A stretch of 64,000 nt of DNA from [Streptosporangium] indianense (GTDB taxonomy: Bacteria; Actinomycetota; Actinomycetes; Streptomycetales; Streptomycetaceae), in contig NZ_JAKEIO010000008.1 in assembly GCF_021474405.1 (NCBI RefSeq), positions 1 to 64,000 on the forward strand. The letters run 5' to 3'. This document shows positions 24,556 through 39,274 of the stretch, piece after piece; position 1 is the stretch's first letter; each line of letters starts with the position of its first letter. Under the pieces are notes generated by a model, which saw nothing but the letters and a program-made list of their open reading frames with translations, was not told the origin of the DNA and searched no databases. A program made the position numbers and the translations under genes.

Positions 24556-25347
24556 ATGCAGCACGCAGTGGGTTCTCCGCTGCCGCCGCCCCATCAGCCG
24601 GGGCACGGACCGGCCACGAGCTGGTCGCCGGCCGCACATCACCCGGGCCCGCCGAACGCGGGCGCCCACCAGGGCTCCGTGCCCGTCCCCCCGCCGACGC
24701 CGGAGACCACCGGCCACGTACCGCTGCCGCCCGGCGGCCCGGTCGCCATGCCCATGGCCCCACCCGCCGCCACGGCCCCGGACCCCGCAGGTACGACCCT
24801 CGCGGTGCTGCTCATCGGCCCCGCGGGCGCGGGCAAGACCAGCGTCGCCAAGTACTGGGCGGACCACCGCCGGGTCCCCACGGCCCACATCAGCCTCGAC
24901 GACGTACGCGAGTGGGTCCGCTCCGGCTTCGCCGACCCCCAGTCCGGGTGGAACGACAACTCCGAGGCCCAGTACCGCCTGGCCCGCCGCACCTGCGGCT
25001 TCGCCGCGCGGAACTTCCTGGCCAACGGCATCTCGTGCATCCTCGACGACGCGGTCTTCCCGGACCGCCCGGTCGTCGGCCTCGGCGGCTGGAAGCGCCA
25101 CGTGGGGCCGGGCCTGCTGCCGGTCGTGCTCCTCCCCGGGCTGGACATCGTCCTCGAACGCAACGCGGAGCGCTCGGGCAACCGCCGGCTGTCCGACGAG
25201 GAGGTCGCCCGCATCCACGGCCGCATGGCCGGCTGGTACGGCTCCGGCCTGCCGATCATCGACAACTCCCAGCTGGACGTCCCGGAGACGGCGAGGGTCC
25301 TGGACGACGTCCTGGCCCGCTCGATCGCCAGCCCACCCCAGTGGTGA
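24556..25347 (+). CDS. P-loop kinase-like protein with a proline-rich N-terminus
   Basis: A 263-residue predicted ATP-binding protein. The first 75 residues are disordered and rich in Pro, His, Gly and Ala. The rest is a small-molecule or nucleic-acid kinase-like domain with P-loop GPAGAGKTS, followed by ISLDDVREWV and LDDAVFPDR acidic segments, resembling zeta-toxin/polynucleotide-kinase-type ATPases. The substrate is unknown and I see no partner antitoxin. ATG at 24556 with GGAG 8 bases before. The 165 bp before it separate it from aroB. Confidence 0.75.
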   Translation: MQHAVGSPLPPPHQPGHGPATSWSPAAHHPGPPNAGAHQGSVPVPPPTPETTGHVPLPPGGPVAMPMAPPAATAPDPAGTTLAVLLIGPAGAGKTSVAKYWADHRRVPTAHISLDDVREWVRSGFADPQSGWNDNSEAQYRLARRTCGFAARNFLANGISCILDDAVFPDRPVVGLGGWKRHVGPGLLPVVLLPGLDIVLERNAERSGNRRLSDEEVARIHGRMAGWYGSGLPIIDNSQLDVPETARVLDDVLARSIASPPQW

Positions 25348-25350
25348 GCG

Positions 25351-25377
25351 CCCCGTAGGGGCGCGGGGAACTGCGCG
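25351..25377 (+). repeat. Streptomyces intergenic GC repeat, copy 1
   Basis: The segment CCCCGTAGGGGCGCGGGGAA followed by CTGCGCG contains a short CCCC/GGGG hairpin. A close copy is at 51450-51476 in this window. From memory, this kind of sequence is dispersed in many copies between Streptomyces genes. Confidence 0.6.
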
Positions 25378-25520
25378 CCACCCACACACGCGCGGACGGC
25401 CCGCAACCCCGCACGGCACGGCCCCTCCCGGACAAGACCCCACCAGTCGGACACCTCCGAAACCGCCCACTCAGACCCCCTCAACCGGCGCAAAACCGGC
25501 AAAGCTCATACGCTCGGGTC

Positions 25521-26636
25521 ATGTCAGAGGTGTACGCGGCCCGCCGGACGCGTCTGAGGGACTACTGCAACGCGGGCGGCAGCGCGGCGGCGCTGGTCTC
25601 CCGCCCCGCCAACGTGCGCTACCTCGCGGGCGCCGCCCCGCACGGCGCCGTCCTGCTGCTGGGCCGGACCGAGGAACAGGACCTCCTGGTCTGTGCCGGA
25701 CCCGCGGCCGACCGCCCCGCGCCGGAGCGCCCCGACGAAGCCCTGCGCGTCCACACCCTCCCGGGAGCGGACGGCGGCGACCCGGCCGTAGAGGCGGCCC
25801 GTCTCGCCGAGGGCCAGGACGCCGACTCCCTCGCCGTGGAGGAGCACCACCTCACCGTGTCCCGGCACCGCGCCCTCGGCTCGGTCGCTCCGCGGCTGCG
25901 CCTGGCGGGTCTCGGCAGTGCGGTCGAGCAGCTCAGGGTCGTCAAGGACGAGGAGGAGATCTCCTGCCTGCGCATCGGCGCCGAGATCGCCGACCAGGCC
26001 CTGGGCGAACTGCTGGAGTCGATCCTCGTCGGCCGCACCGAGCGCCACCTCGCCCTGGAACTCGAGCGACGACTCGTGGACCACGGGGCGGACGGACCGG
26101 CCTTCCCGACATCCGTGGCGACCGGCCCGAACTCCGGGCGCCCCGGACACCGGCCCACCGACCGCCGCGTCGAGGAGGGCGACTTCCTTTCCGTCTGCCT
26201 CGGTGCGACGTACCGCGGCTACCGCTGCGAGATCGGCCGCACCTTCGTCATCGGCACCGCCCCCGCGGACTGGCAGATCGAGTTGTACGACCTGGTCTTC
26301 GCCGCCCAGCGGGCCGGGCGTGAGAGCCTGGTGCCCGGCGCCGCCTGCCGGGACGTCGACCGCGCCGCCCGCCAGGTCCTGGACTCCGCGGGGTACACGG
26401 AGGGCCTGACGCTCCTGACCGGACACGGCGTGGGGCTCGAAATCGACGAGGACCCTCAATTGAGTCCCGCGGCCATGGGTAAACTGGACGCTTGCGTGCC
26501 AGTCACCGTCGAACCGGGGGTCCACCTCCCGGGCCGGGGCGGTGTCCGGATCGATGACACGCTCGTCGTCCGCCCCGAGGCGGACGGCGGACCCGAGCTA
26601 CTCACCATCACGACCAAGGAGCTGCTCGCCCTGTAG
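25521..26636 (+). CDS. M24 (Xaa-Pro aminopeptidase-like) family protein with altered metal ligands
   Basis: A 371-residue protein with an N-terminal creatinase-like domain (about 1-140) and a C-terminal pita-bread M24 domain. Active M24B peptidases bind two metals with Asp, Asp, His, Glu, Glu. By position, the residues here are C226, E237, H302, E331 and D345, so three of five differ. The enzyme may use metals differently or have lost peptidase activity. ATG at 25521 with no strong ribosome-binding site. It lies upstream of efp, the usual place for this gene in Streptomyces. Confidence 0.85.
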   Translation: MSEVYAARRTRLRDYCNAGGSAAALVSRPANVRYLAGAAPHGAVLLLGRTEEQDLLVCAGPAADRPAPERPDEALRVHTLPGADGGDPAVEAARLAEGQDADSLAVEEHHLTVSRHRALGSVAPRLRLAGLGSAVEQLRVVKDEEEISCLRIGAEIADQALGELLESILVGRTERHLALELERRLVDHGADGPAFPTSVATGPNSGRPGHRPTDRRVEEGDFLSVCLGATYRGYRCEIGRTFVIGTAPADWQIELYDLVFAAQRAGRESLVPGAACRDVDRAARQVLDSAGYTEGLTLLTGHGVGLEIDEDPQLSPAAMGKLDACVPVTVEPGVHLPGRGGVRIDDTLVVRPEADGGPELLTITTKELLAL

Positions 26637-26689
26637 CCAGGCAGGTGCGCGCCCCGGGGTCGTACGTCAGTCCAGGAGATTCCGCAACC

Positions 26690-27256
26690 GTGGCTTCCAC
26701 GAACGACCTCAAGAACGGCATGGTGCTCAAGCTCGAAGGCGGCCAGCTCTGGTCCGTCGTCGAGTTCCAGCACGTCAAGCCCGGCAAGGGCCCGGCCTTC
26801 GTGCGCACCAAGCTCAAGAACGTGCTCTCCGGCAAGGTCGTCGACAAGACCTTCAACGCCGGCGTCAAGGTCGAAACGGCCACCGTCGACAAGCGCGACA
26901 TGCAGTTCTCCTACATGGACGGCGAGTACTTCGTCTTCATGGACATGGAGACCTACGACCAGCTCCACGTCGACAAGAAGGCCGTCGGCGACGCCGCCAA
27001 CTTCCTGATCGAGGGCTTCACCGCCACCGTGGCCCAGCACGAGGGCGAGGTGCTCTTCGTCGAGCTGCCCGCCGCCGTCGAGCTCGTCATCCAGGAGACC
27101 GAGCCGGGCGTCCAGGGCGACCGCTCCACCGGCGGCACCAAGCCCGCCATCCTGGAGACCGGCCACCAGATCAACGTGCCGCTCTTCATCACCACCGGTG
27201 AGAAGATCAAGGTCGACACCCGCACCAGCGACTACCTCGGCCGGGTGAACAGCTAA
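26690..27256 (+). CDS. efp: Translation elongation factor P
   Basis: Relieves ribosome stalling at consecutive prolines. It has 188 residues in three beta-barrel domains. The loop that reaches the peptidyl-transferase centre reads KPGKGPA with lysine 33 at the tip; actinobacterial EF-P with this Pro-rich loop is thought to work without the beta-lysyl modification used in E. coli. The GTG at 26690 follows an AGGAGA box at 26674-26679. nusB begins 2 bp after the stop. Confidence 0.96.
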   Translation: MASTNDLKNGMVLKLEGGQLWSVVEFQHVKPGKGPAFVRTKLKNVLSGKVVDKTFNAGVKVETATVDKRDMQFSYMDGEYFVFMDMETYDQLHVDKKAVGDAANFLIEGFTATVAQHEGEVLFVELPAAVELVIQETEPGVQGDRSTGGTKPAILETGHQINVPLFITTGEKIKVDTRTSDYLGRVNS

Positions 27257-27258
27257 CC

Positions 27259-27693
27259 GTGGCTGCCCGCAACACGGCCCGTAAGCGCGCCTTCCAGATC
27301 CTCTTCGAGGGGGACCAGCGCGGCGCCGAGGTGCTGACCGTCCTCGCGGACTGGGTCCGGCTCTCCCGGGCGGACACCCGGCAGCCGCCGGTCAGCGAGT
27401 ACACGATGGAGCTGGTCGAGGGCTACGCGCAGCACGCGAAGCGCATCGACGAGCTGATCGCGCAGTACTCCGTCGGCTGGACCCTCGACCGGATGCCCGT
27501 CGTCGACCGCAACATCCTGCGGCTCGGCGCCTACGAGCTGATCTGGGTCGACGCGACGCCGGATGCCGTCGTCCTCGACGAGATGGTGCAGCTGGCGAAG
27601 GAGTTCTCCACGGACGAGTCGCCCTCGTTCGTGAACGGCCTGCTCGGCCGTCTGAAGGAACTCAAGCCCTCGCTCCGCCGCGACGAGGTCTGA
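27259..27693 (+). CDS. nusB: Transcription antitermination factor NusB
   Basis: RNA-binding all-helical protein that, with NusE (S10), joins antitermination complexes on rRNA operons. The 144-residue length is normal, and the family segments RKRAFQILFEGDQRG and VDRNILRLGAYELIW are present. GTG start 2 bp after efp, so the two are coupled. Two strong hairpins follow, separating it from the convergent bldD. Confidence 0.95.
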   Translation: MAARNTARKRAFQILFEGDQRGAEVLTVLADWVRLSRADTRQPPVSEYTMELVEGYAQHAKRIDELIAQYSVGWTLDRMPVVDRNILRLGAYELIWVDATPDAVVLDEMVQLAKEFSTDESPSFVNGLLGRLKELKPSLRRDEV

Positions 27694-27705
27694 GACGGAC
27701 CACAT

Positions 27706-27745
27706 GCCGGAGGGCCCGCAGCGTCACCGCTGCGGGCCCTCCGGC
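27706..27745. terminator. First hairpin between nusB and bldD
   Basis: A perfect 18-bp stem (27706-27723 with 27728-27745) with loop TCAC, 12 bp after the nusB stop. It should end nusB transcripts. Confidence 0.85.
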
Positions 27746-27794
27746 GTTCCCGGACGTGGTTCAGCCCTCCGGAGGGGTGTCAGCGCCGTACAAA

Positions 27795-27841
27795 GCCGCC
27801 GGGGTGGCCGAGAACCATAGGGTTTCGGCCACCCCGGCGGC
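27795..27841. terminator. Second hairpin between nusB and bldD
   Basis: A stem of about 21 bp (one bulged G) with an ATA loop, 39 bp before the bldD stop on the minus strand. It probably ends bldD transcripts; both hairpins can fold on either strand. Confidence 0.85.
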
Positions 27842-27880
27842 ACGTTTCTGCTGGACCCTCCCAACAGCCCCGCGGAGCGG

Positions 27881-28384
27881 TCAGGCCTCCTCGTGGGACG
27901 CCACCGCACGGCGCGCGTCAGCGTCCAGGACACCCCAGCTGATCAGCTGCTCCGTGAGGACGGACGGCGACTGGTCATAGATGACGGCCAGGGTGCGCAG
28001 GTCGTCCTGGCGGATCGACAGCACCTTGCCGTTGTAGTCACCGCGCTGCGACTGGATCGTGGCCGCGTAGCGCTGGAGGGGGCCCGCCTTCTCGGCCGGC
28101 ACCGTGGCCAGCCGCTCCAGGTCCAGGACCAGCTTCGGCGGCGGCTCGGCGGCCCCGCCCGGGGTCGTGCCCGGAAGCAGTTCCTGCACCGGAACGCCGT
28201 AGAAATCCGCCAGCTCGGCAAGGCGCTGCACGGTCACGGCACGGTCGCCGCGCTCGTACGAACCGACCACGACCGCCTTCCAGCGTCCCTGGGACTTCTC
28301 CTCGACACCGTGGAGGGAAAGGCCCTGCTGGGTGCGGATCGCCCGGAGCTTGGCCCCGAGCTGTTTGGCGTATTCGCTGGACAT
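27881..28384 (-). CDS. bldD: Developmental master regulator BldD
   Basis: Represses sporulation genes during vegetative growth as a dimer held by cyclic di-GMP. The 167-residue protein has an N-terminal XRE-type helix-turn-helix domain (about 5-68) and a C-terminal c-di-GMP domain. The binding signature R114-G-D116-x8-R125-Q-D-D128 is intact. I use the ATG at 28384, preceded by GGGAGC; an upstream start would add MPGSY. It is divergent from pyrR and convergent with nusB. Its promoter carries a likely BldD box, so autoregulation is expected. Confidence 0.97.
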   Translation of the reverse strand: MSSEYAKQLGAKLRAIRTQQGLSLHGVEEKSQGRWKAVVVGSYERGDRAVTVQRLAELADFYGVPVQELLPGTTPGGAAEPPPKLVLDLERLATVPAEKAGPLQRYAATIQSQRGDYNGKVLSIRQDDLRTLAVIYDQSPSVLTEQLISWGVLDADARRAVASHEEA

Positions 28385-28440
28385 ATAGCTCCCCGGCACT
28401 GTGTCGACGCGTCTGGCGTGGGTGCCAGGCCGCGCGGCTG

Positions 28441-28483
28441 GTAACTCACTGTGAGGTTACGCAGCGTTACTCTGCCGCGTCAA
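28441..28483 (-). promoter_or_regulatory. bldD promoter with overlapping BldD-box-like palindrome
   Basis: Read on the minus strand: -35 TTGACG (28483-28478), an 18-base spacer and -10 TAACCT (28459-28454). Plus-strand 28441-28455 reads GTAACTCACTGTGAG, matching the BldD consensus nTnACnC(A/T)GnGTnAn at all fixed positions but one. It lies over the -10 and predicted transcription start, where a repressor would block RNA polymerase. A larger palindrome GTAAC...GTTAC spans 28441-28460. Confidence 0.6.
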
Positions 28484-28604
28484 GCCGAATGGTCCGCACC
28501 GACTCTTCCGTGGTATCGGCTTCCCATTGGACCGGATGGGTGATTCGAGGGGGCCGTACGGGCGATCTCGGGGACCTGCTACCGTGTATGGCGCAATCTC
28601 GACG

Positions 28605-29217
<613 letters not shown>

Positions 29218-29317
29218 CGCTCCCGGCGTACGCCGCGTCGTACGCCCGCCCGGTTGCGCCCCCGCGCGCCCGTCTGCCCCGATTCTCCCGAATGAACTGC
29301 CTTACGGAGCCTGACAG

Positions 29318-30295
29318 ATGCAGCGTCATCTCATCTCGGCCGCCGATCTCACCCGCGACGACGCCGTCCTGATCCTCGACACCGCCGAGGAGATGGCCCG
29401 GGTCGCCGACCGGCCGATCAAGAAGCTGCCGACCCTGCGCGGCCGCACGATCGTCAACCTCTTCTTCGAGGACTCCACCCGGACCCGGATCTCCTTCGAG
29501 GCCGCCGAGAAGCGGCTGTCCGCGGACGTCATCAACTTCTCCGCCAAGGGCTCCAGCGTCTCCAAGGGCGAGTCCCTGAAGGACACCGCCCAGACCCTGG
29601 AAGCCATGGGCGTCGACGCCGTCGTCATCCGGCACGGCGCCTCCGGAGCCCCGTACCGCCTCGCCAACTCCGGCTGGATCGACGCCGCCGTGGTCAACGC
29701 CGGCGACGGCACCCACCAGCACCCCACCCAGGCCCTGCTGGACGCCTTCACCATGCGCCGCCGCCTGATCGGCCCGGACGCCGGACTCGGCCAGGACCTC
29801 GAGGGCAAGCGCATCACGATCGTCGGCGACGTCCTGCACAGCCGGGTCGCCCGCTCCAACGTCGATCTGCTGCACACGCTCGGCGCCGAGGTCACCCTCG
29901 TCGCCCCGCCGACCCTCCTGCCGGTCGGCATCGAGACCTGGCCCTGCGAGGTCTCCTACGACCTCGACAGCACGCTGCCCAAGTCCGACGCGGTGATGAT
30001 GCTGCGCGTCCAGCGCGAGCGCATGAACGCCGCGTTCTTCCCCACCGAGCGCGAGTACTCCCGGCGCTACGGCCTCGACGGCGACCGCATGGCCCGGATG
30101 CCCGAGCACGCCATCGTGATGCACCCCGGCCCGATGGTCCGCGGCATGGAGATCACCGCCGAGGTCGCCGACTCCGACCGCTGCACCGTCGTCGAGCAGG
30201 TCGCCAACGGAGTGTCCATCCGGATGGCCGTCCTCTACCTGCTGCTCGGTGGGAACGAACCCGCCGTCACCCACCCCCGCACCGAGGAGAAGTAA
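29318..30295 (+). CDS. pyrB: Aspartate carbamoyltransferase catalytic subunit
   Basis: Joins carbamoyl phosphate to aspartate, the committed step of pyrimidine synthesis. It has 325 residues with the carbamoyl-phosphate-binding FFEDSTRTR and the [10 protein letters not shown] motif. No pyrI regulatory subunit is nearby, as expected in Gram-positives. The ATG at 29318 is 100 bp after pyrR, and the gap shows no clear terminator. pyrC begins 5 bp after its stop. Confidence 0.96.
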   Translation: MQRHLISAADLTRDDAVLILDTAEEMARVADRPIKKLPTLRGRTIVNLFFEDSTRTRISFEAAEKRLSADVINFSAKGSSVSKGESLKDTAQTLEAMGVDAVVIRHGASGAPYRLANSGWIDAAVVNAGDGTHQHPTQALLDAFTMRRRLIGPDAGLGQDLEGKRITIVGDVLHSRVARSNVDLLHTLGAEVTLVAPPTLLPVGIETWPCEVSYDLDSTLPKSDAVMMLRVQRERMNAAFFPTEREYSRRYGLDGDRMARMPEHAIVMHPGPMVRGMEITAEVADSDRCTVVEQVANGVSIRMAVLYLLLGGNEPAVTHPRTEEK

Positions 30296-30300
30296 GACAG

Positions 30301-31587
30301 ATGAGCAAGACCCTGATCCGTGGTGCCAAGGTGCTGGGCGGCGCGCCGCAGGACGTGCTGATCGACGGCGGAACCATCGCCGAGGTGGGCGGCGGCCTGT
30401 CCGCCGAGGGCGCGGAGGTCGTCGAGGCCGACGGCAAGGTGCTGCTGCCGGGCCTGGTCGACCTGCACACCCACCTGCGCGAGCCCGGCCGCGAGGACTC
30501 CGAGACCGTCCTCACCGGCACCCGCGCCGCCGCCTCCGGCGGTTTCACCACCGTCTTCGCCATGGCCAACACCTTCCCGGTCGCCGACACCGCCGGTGTC
30601 GTCGAGCAGGTCTGGCGGCTCGGCAAGGAGCACGGCTACTGCGACGTGCAGCCCATCGGCGCGGTCACCGTCGGCCTGGAGGGCAGGAAGCTCGCCGAGC
30701 TGGGCGCCATGCACGAGTCCGCCGCCGGCGTCACCGTCTTCTCCGACGACGGCAAGTGCGTCCACGACGCCGTGATCATGCGCCGGGCCCTGGAGTACGT
30801 GAAGGCCTTCGGCGGTGTCGTCGCCCAGCACGCCCAGGAGCCGCGGCTGACCGAGGGCGCCGAGATGAACGAGGGTGTCGTCTCCGCCGAGCTGGGCCTC
30901 GGCGGCTGGCCCGCGGTGGCCGAAGAATCGATCATCGCCCGGGATGTCCTGCTCGCCGACCACGTCGGCTCCCGCGTCCACATCTGCCACCTGTCGACCG
31001 CCGGGTCCGTGGAGATCGTCCGCTGGGCCAAGTCCCGCGGCATCCAGGTCACCGCCGAGGTCACCCCGCACCACCTCCTCCTCACGGACGAGCTGGTGCG
31101 CACCTACAACCCCGTCTACAAGGTCAACCCGCCGCTGCGCACCGAGCGCGACGTGATGGCCCTGCGCGAGGCGCTCGCCGACGGCACGATCGACATCGTC
31201 GCCACCGACCACGCCCCGCACCCGCACGAGGACAAGGACTGCGAGTGGGCCGCGGCCGCCATGGGCATGGTCGGCCTGGAGACCGCGCTGTCGGTGGTGC
31301 AGGAGACCATGGTCGACACGGGCCTCCTGGACTGGGCCGGCGTCGCCGACCGGATGTCCGTCAAGCCCGCGCAGATCGGACAGGCCACGGGCCACGGACG
31401 TCCCGTCTCGGCAGGTGAGCCCGCCAACCTCACCCTGGTCGACACGGCATACCGTGGGCTGGTGGAACCCGCGGGCTTCGCCTCGCGCAGCCGCAACACC
31501 CCCTACGAGGGGCGTGAGCTGCCGGGCCGTGTGACGCACACGTGGCTGCGGGGCAAGGCCACGCTCGTCGACGGGAAGCTCACGTGA
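30301..31587 (+). CDS. pyrC: Dihydroorotase
   Basis: Zinc amidohydrolase that closes carbamoyl aspartate to dihydroorotate. It has 428 residues of the class I type. Metal ligands H56 and H58 are in [17 protein letters not shown] and the catalytic Asp in VATDHAPHP follow. The stop overlaps the GTG of the next gene (GTGA), so the two are coupled. Confidence 0.95.
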   Translation: MSKTLIRGAKVLGGAPQDVLIDGGTIAEVGGGLSAEGAEVVEADGKVLLPGLVDLHTHLREPGREDSETVLTGTRAAASGGFTTVFAMANTFPVADTAGVVEQVWRLGKEHGYCDVQPIGAVTVGLEGRKLAELGAMHESAAGVTVFSDDGKCVHDAVIMRRALEYVKAFGGVVAQHAQEPRLTEGAEMNEGVVSAELGLGGWPAVAEESIIARDVLLADHVGSRVHICHLSTAGSVEIVRWAKSRGIQVTAEVTPHHLLLTDELVRTYNPVYKVNPPLRTERDVMALREALADGTIDIVATDHAPHPHEDKDCEWAAAAMGMVGLETALSVVQETMVDTGLLDWAGVADRMSVKPAQIGQATGHGRPVSAGEPANLTLVDTAYRGLVEPAGFASRSRNTPYEGRELPGRVTHTWLRGKATLVDGKLT

Positions 31588-32153
31588 CACCTGTACTCCT
31601 GCTCGCCGCCGAGAAGGAATCGGCGCAAGTGACCGACTGGGCCGCCCGCATCGGCTGGGTCGTCGGCCTCGCCCTGTTCGTCGCGCTCGTCTACTGGCTG
31701 ATGCGCGAGGGCTGGAAGTGGCGCGGCACCCTCCAGGGCGACCTGCCCGAGCTGCCCGCCGCCCCGGACGAGCCGGGCCCGGCACGCCTGACCATGAGCG
31801 GCCGCTACCACGGCTCCACCACCGCCGGGCAGTGGCTCGACCGCATCGTCGCGCACGGCCTGGGCACCCGCAGCCGGGCCGAGTTGACCCTGACGGACGC
31901 GGGCCTCGATGTCGTACGCCCCGGCGCGGACGACTTCTTCGTCCCGGCCGCGGCCCTGCGCGAGGCCCGCCTCGACAAGGGCATCGCCGGCAAGGTGCTC
32001 ACCGAGGGCGGCCTGCTCGTCGTCACCTGGGAGCACGGCGACCGGCTGATCGACTCCGGATTCCGCTCCGACCACGCCGCCGAGCACCACGAGTGGGTCG
32101 CGGCCCTCACCTCGATGATCGAAACGCACAGCAAGGAAGGCGCCGAACGATGA
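31584..32153 (+). CDS. PH-like domain membrane protein inside the pyrimidine operon
   Basis: A 189-residue protein with one membrane segment (about 23-42) followed by a soluble domain of beta strands that resembles bacterial PH domains. It is wedged between pyrC and carA with 4-bp overlaps on both sides, so its expression is tied to pyrimidine synthesis. Actinobacteria including mycobacteria keep a similar gene in this place. Its role is unknown; anchoring enzymes to the membrane is one idea, not evidence. Start GTG at 31584. Confidence 0.82.
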   Translation: MTPVLLLAAEKESAQVTDWAARIGWVVGLALFVALVYWLMREGWKWRGTLQGDLPELPAAPDEPGPARLTMSGRYHGSTTAGQWLDRIVAHGLGTRSRAELTLTDAGLDVVRPGADDFFVPAAALREARLDKGIAGKVLTEGGLLVVTWEHGDRLIDSGFRSDHAAEHHEWVAALTSMIETHSKEGAER

Positions 32154-33284
32154 CCACCTCCACCAGGGGAGCCGCCAGGACTCCCGCCGTACTCGTCCTG
32201 GAGGACGGCCGGGTCTTCCGCGGCCGCGCCTACGGGGCCGTGGGGGAGACCTTCGGCGAAGCGGTGTTCTCCACCGGCATGACCGGCTACCAGGAGACCC
32301 TGACCGACCCCTCCTACCACCGCCAGGTGGTCGTGATGACCGCCCCGCACGTCGGCAACACCGGCATCAACGACGAGGACATGGAGTCCCGGAAGATCTG
32401 GGTGTCCGGCTACGTCGTGCGCGACCCCGCGCGCGTGCCGTCCAACTGGCGCTCCCGGCGCACGCTCGACGAGGAACTGGACGCCCAGGGCGTCGTCGGC
32501 ATCAGCGGCATCGACACCCGCGCCCTCACCCGCCACCTGCGTGAGCGCGGCGCGATGCGCGTCGGCATTTTCAGCGGCGACGCCGTCCGGGACGACGCCG
32601 CACTGCTGGCCCGCGTCCAGGAAGCCCCCCAGATGAAGGGCGCGAACCTCTCCGCCGAGGTCGCCACCACCGAGCCGTACGTCGTCCCGGCCATCGGCGA
32701 GAAGAAGTTCACCGTCGCCGCCGTCGACCTCGGCATCAAGGGCATGACCCCGCACCGCATGGCCGAGCGTGGCATCGAGGTGCACGTGCTCCCGGCGACC
32801 GCCACCGTCGAGGACGTCTACGCGGTGAACCCGGACGGCGTGTTCTTCTCCAACGGCCCCGGCGACCCGGCCACCGCCGACCACCCCGTCTCCGTGATGC
32901 AGGGCGTCCTGGAGCGCGGCACCCCGCTGTTCGGCATCTGCTTCGGCAACCAGATCCTGGGCCGCGCGCTCGGCTTCGGCACCTTCAAGCTGAAGTACGG
33001 CCACCGCGGCATCAACCAGCCGGTGCAGGACCGCACGACCGGCAAGGTCGAGGTCACCGCGCACAACCACGGCTTCGCCGTCGACGCCCCGCTCGACCGG
33101 GTCTCCGAGACCCCGTTCGGCCGCGCCGAGGTGTCCCACGTCTGCCTGAACGACAACGTGGTGGAGGGGCTCCAGCTCCTCGACCGCCCCGCCTTCAGCG
33201 TCCAGTACCACCCCGAAGCGGCAGCCGGTCCGCACGACGCCGCCTACCTGTTCGACCGCTTCGTATCCCTGATGGAGGGCCAGC

Positions 33285-33292
<8 letters not shown>
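32150..33292 (+). CDS. carA: Carbamoyl-phosphate synthase small (glutaminase) subunit
   Basis: Releases ammonia from glutamine and passes it to CarB. It has 380 residues: an N-terminal swivelling domain and a C-terminal class I glutamine amidotransferase with the nucleophile C264 in GICFGNQ and the His-Glu pair in QYHPEA. ATG overlaps the previous stop (ATGA). The last 8 bp overlap the carB start. Confidence 0.96.
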
Positions 33293-36593
<3,301 letters not shown>

Positions 36594-36600
36594 CAGCCCC

Positions 36601-36630
36601 GAGGGGGACACCGGAAACGGTGTCCCCCTC
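36601..36630 (+). terminator. Hairpin between carB and pyrD
   Basis: A perfect 12-bp stem (36601-36612 with 36619-36630), 6-base loop and a short TTCG tail. It lies inside what would otherwise be one operon, so it probably reduces rather than abolishes transcription into pyrD. Confidence 0.75.
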
Positions 36631-36663
36631 TTCGTGAGGACGCCACGTCCTCGTGAGGACACC

Positions 36664-37766
<1,103 letters not shown>

Positions 37767-37770
<4 letters not shown>

Positions 37771-38612
37771 GTGGTCTCGAACCCTTCGGCGTGCGCCTGC
37801 GCCGGGCCATGGACGAGCGCGGCCCGCTGTGCGTCGGCATCGACCCGCACGCCTCCCTGCTCGCCGAGTGGGGCCTGAACGACGACGTGGCCGGCCTGGA
37901 GCGGTTCAGCCGCACGGTCGTCGAGGCCGTCGCCGACCGGGTCGCCGTGCTCAAGCCGCAGAGCGCGTTCTTCGAGCGCTTCGGTTCGCGCGGCGTCGCC
38001 GTCCTGGAGAAGTCGGTCGAGGAGGCCCGGGCGGCCGGCGCGCTGATCGTGATGGACGCCAAGCGCGGCGACATCGGCTCCACCATGGCCGCGTACGCCC
38101 AGGCCTTCCTGCACAAGGACGCGCCGCTGTTCTCCGACGCCCTGACGGTCTCCCCGTACCTCGGCTACGGATCGCTCAGCCCGGCCGTCGCGCTGGCCCG
38201 GGAGAGCGGCGCCGGACTGTTCGTGCTGGCACTGACCTCGAACCCGGAGGGCGGCGAGGTCCAGCACGCGGTGCGGGCCGACGGCCGGAACGTCGGAGCG
38301 ACGATGCTGGCGCACCTCGCCGCCGAGAACGCGGGGCAGGAGCCGCTGGGGTCCTTCGGCGCGGTCGTGGGCGCCACCCTCGGTGATCTGTCGACGTACG
38401 ACCTGGACATCAACGGCCCCCTCCTGGCGCCCGGCATCGGCGCCCAGGGCGCCACGCCGGCCGATCTCCCGGGGGTCTTCGGTGCGGCGGTGCGCAACGT
38501 CGTGCCGAACGTCAGCCGCGGGGTGCTACGCCACGGTCCCGACGCGGTCGCTCTGCGTGACGCCGCGGAGCGCTTCGCGGAGGAGATCCGCGCAGCCGTG
38601 ACGTCCTCGTGA
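37767..38612 (+). CDS. pyrF: Orotidine 5'-phosphate decarboxylase
   Basis: Final step to UMP. It has 281 residues of the longer (type 2) form, with the catalytic lysine in [15 protein letters not shown] overlaps the pyrD stop (ATGA). pyrE is not in the window. It ends the pyrimidine cluster, followed by 277 bp without a gene. Confidence 0.95.
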
Positions 38613-38889
38613 GGCGGTCCAGACCTTCCGGTGAGACCTCCGATGAGTGGTCCGGGGCCGGCTTGAGTCTGAATACATCCTCAAATCCGGGGCAGTATGT
38701 CCTAAATGTCCGTTCAGATGAAGGCTGACCAGGACTTTTCCGCTGTTCTCAATGACTCCGGCGGACTTGCCCGCTAGTCTCCGACGAGAGAACGGGCAAG
38801 CGTGTGTTGCTCGTGGCTCCCCAGGTGTGGGGCGACTAGGTTCCTCACCGGTCCGTATCCGACAGTTCGACATCCGAGGTGACGTAGGC
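38613..38889 (+). promoter_or_regulatory. Upstream region of the sIHF gene
   Basis: No gene is seen. It is more AT-rich than its surroundings around 38660-38760, as expected for a promoter region of a highly expressed nucleoid protein. TAGGTT near 38836-38841 is a possible -10; I find no convincing -35. Confidence 0.35.
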
Positions 38890-39213
38890 GTGGCTCTTCC
38901 GCCCCTTACCCCTGAACAGCGCGCAGCCGCGCTCGAAAAGGCCGCCGCGGCTCGCCGGGAGCGGGCCGAGGTCAAGAATCGACTCAAGCACTCCGGCGCC
39001 TCCCTTCACGAGGTCATCAAGCAGGGCCAGGAGAACGACGTCATCGGCAAGATGAAGGTCTCCGCCCTCCTCGAGTCGCTGCCGGGCGTGGGCAAGGTCC
39101 GCGCCAAGCAGATCATGGAACGACTCGGCATCTCCGAGAGCCGCCGCGTGCGTGGCCTCGGTTCCAACCAGATCGCCTCCCTGGAGCGCGAGTTCGGCAG
39201 CACCGGCTCCTGA
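38890..39213 (+). CDS. sihF: Streptomyces integration host factor (sIHF)
   Basis: Basic DNA-binding nucleoid protein that binds DNA without strong sequence preference and affects condensation, topology and development; the mycobacterial homologue is essential (mIHF). The 107-residue protein has a long N-terminal helix rich in Ala, Arg and Glu and a helix-two-turn-helix region [26 protein letters not shown] (about 58-79). The GTG at 38890 gives the family length; an upstream in-frame start would add an unrelated tail. It precedes gmk. Confidence 0.94.
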   Translation: MALPPLTPEQRAAALEKAAAARRERAEVKNRLKHSGASLHEVIKQGQENDVIGKMKVSALLESLPGVGKVRAKQIMERLGISESRRVRGLGSNQIASLEREFGSTGS

Positions 39214-39259
39214 ACCGGGCAGTCCGGCCAAGCGCGTCCCGGGCACTCCGCGATTGCTG

Positions 39260-39274
39260 GATAATCGCTGCATG
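39260..39274 (+). promoter_or_regulatory. Candidate leaderless promoter of gmk
   Basis: GATAAT at 39260-39265 is a near-perfect -10 hexamer ending 6 bases before the gmk ATG (39272). A transcript starting at the usual distance would begin at or within the ATG, with no 5' leader. No Shine-Dalgarno sequence is present between them. Confidence 0.5.
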
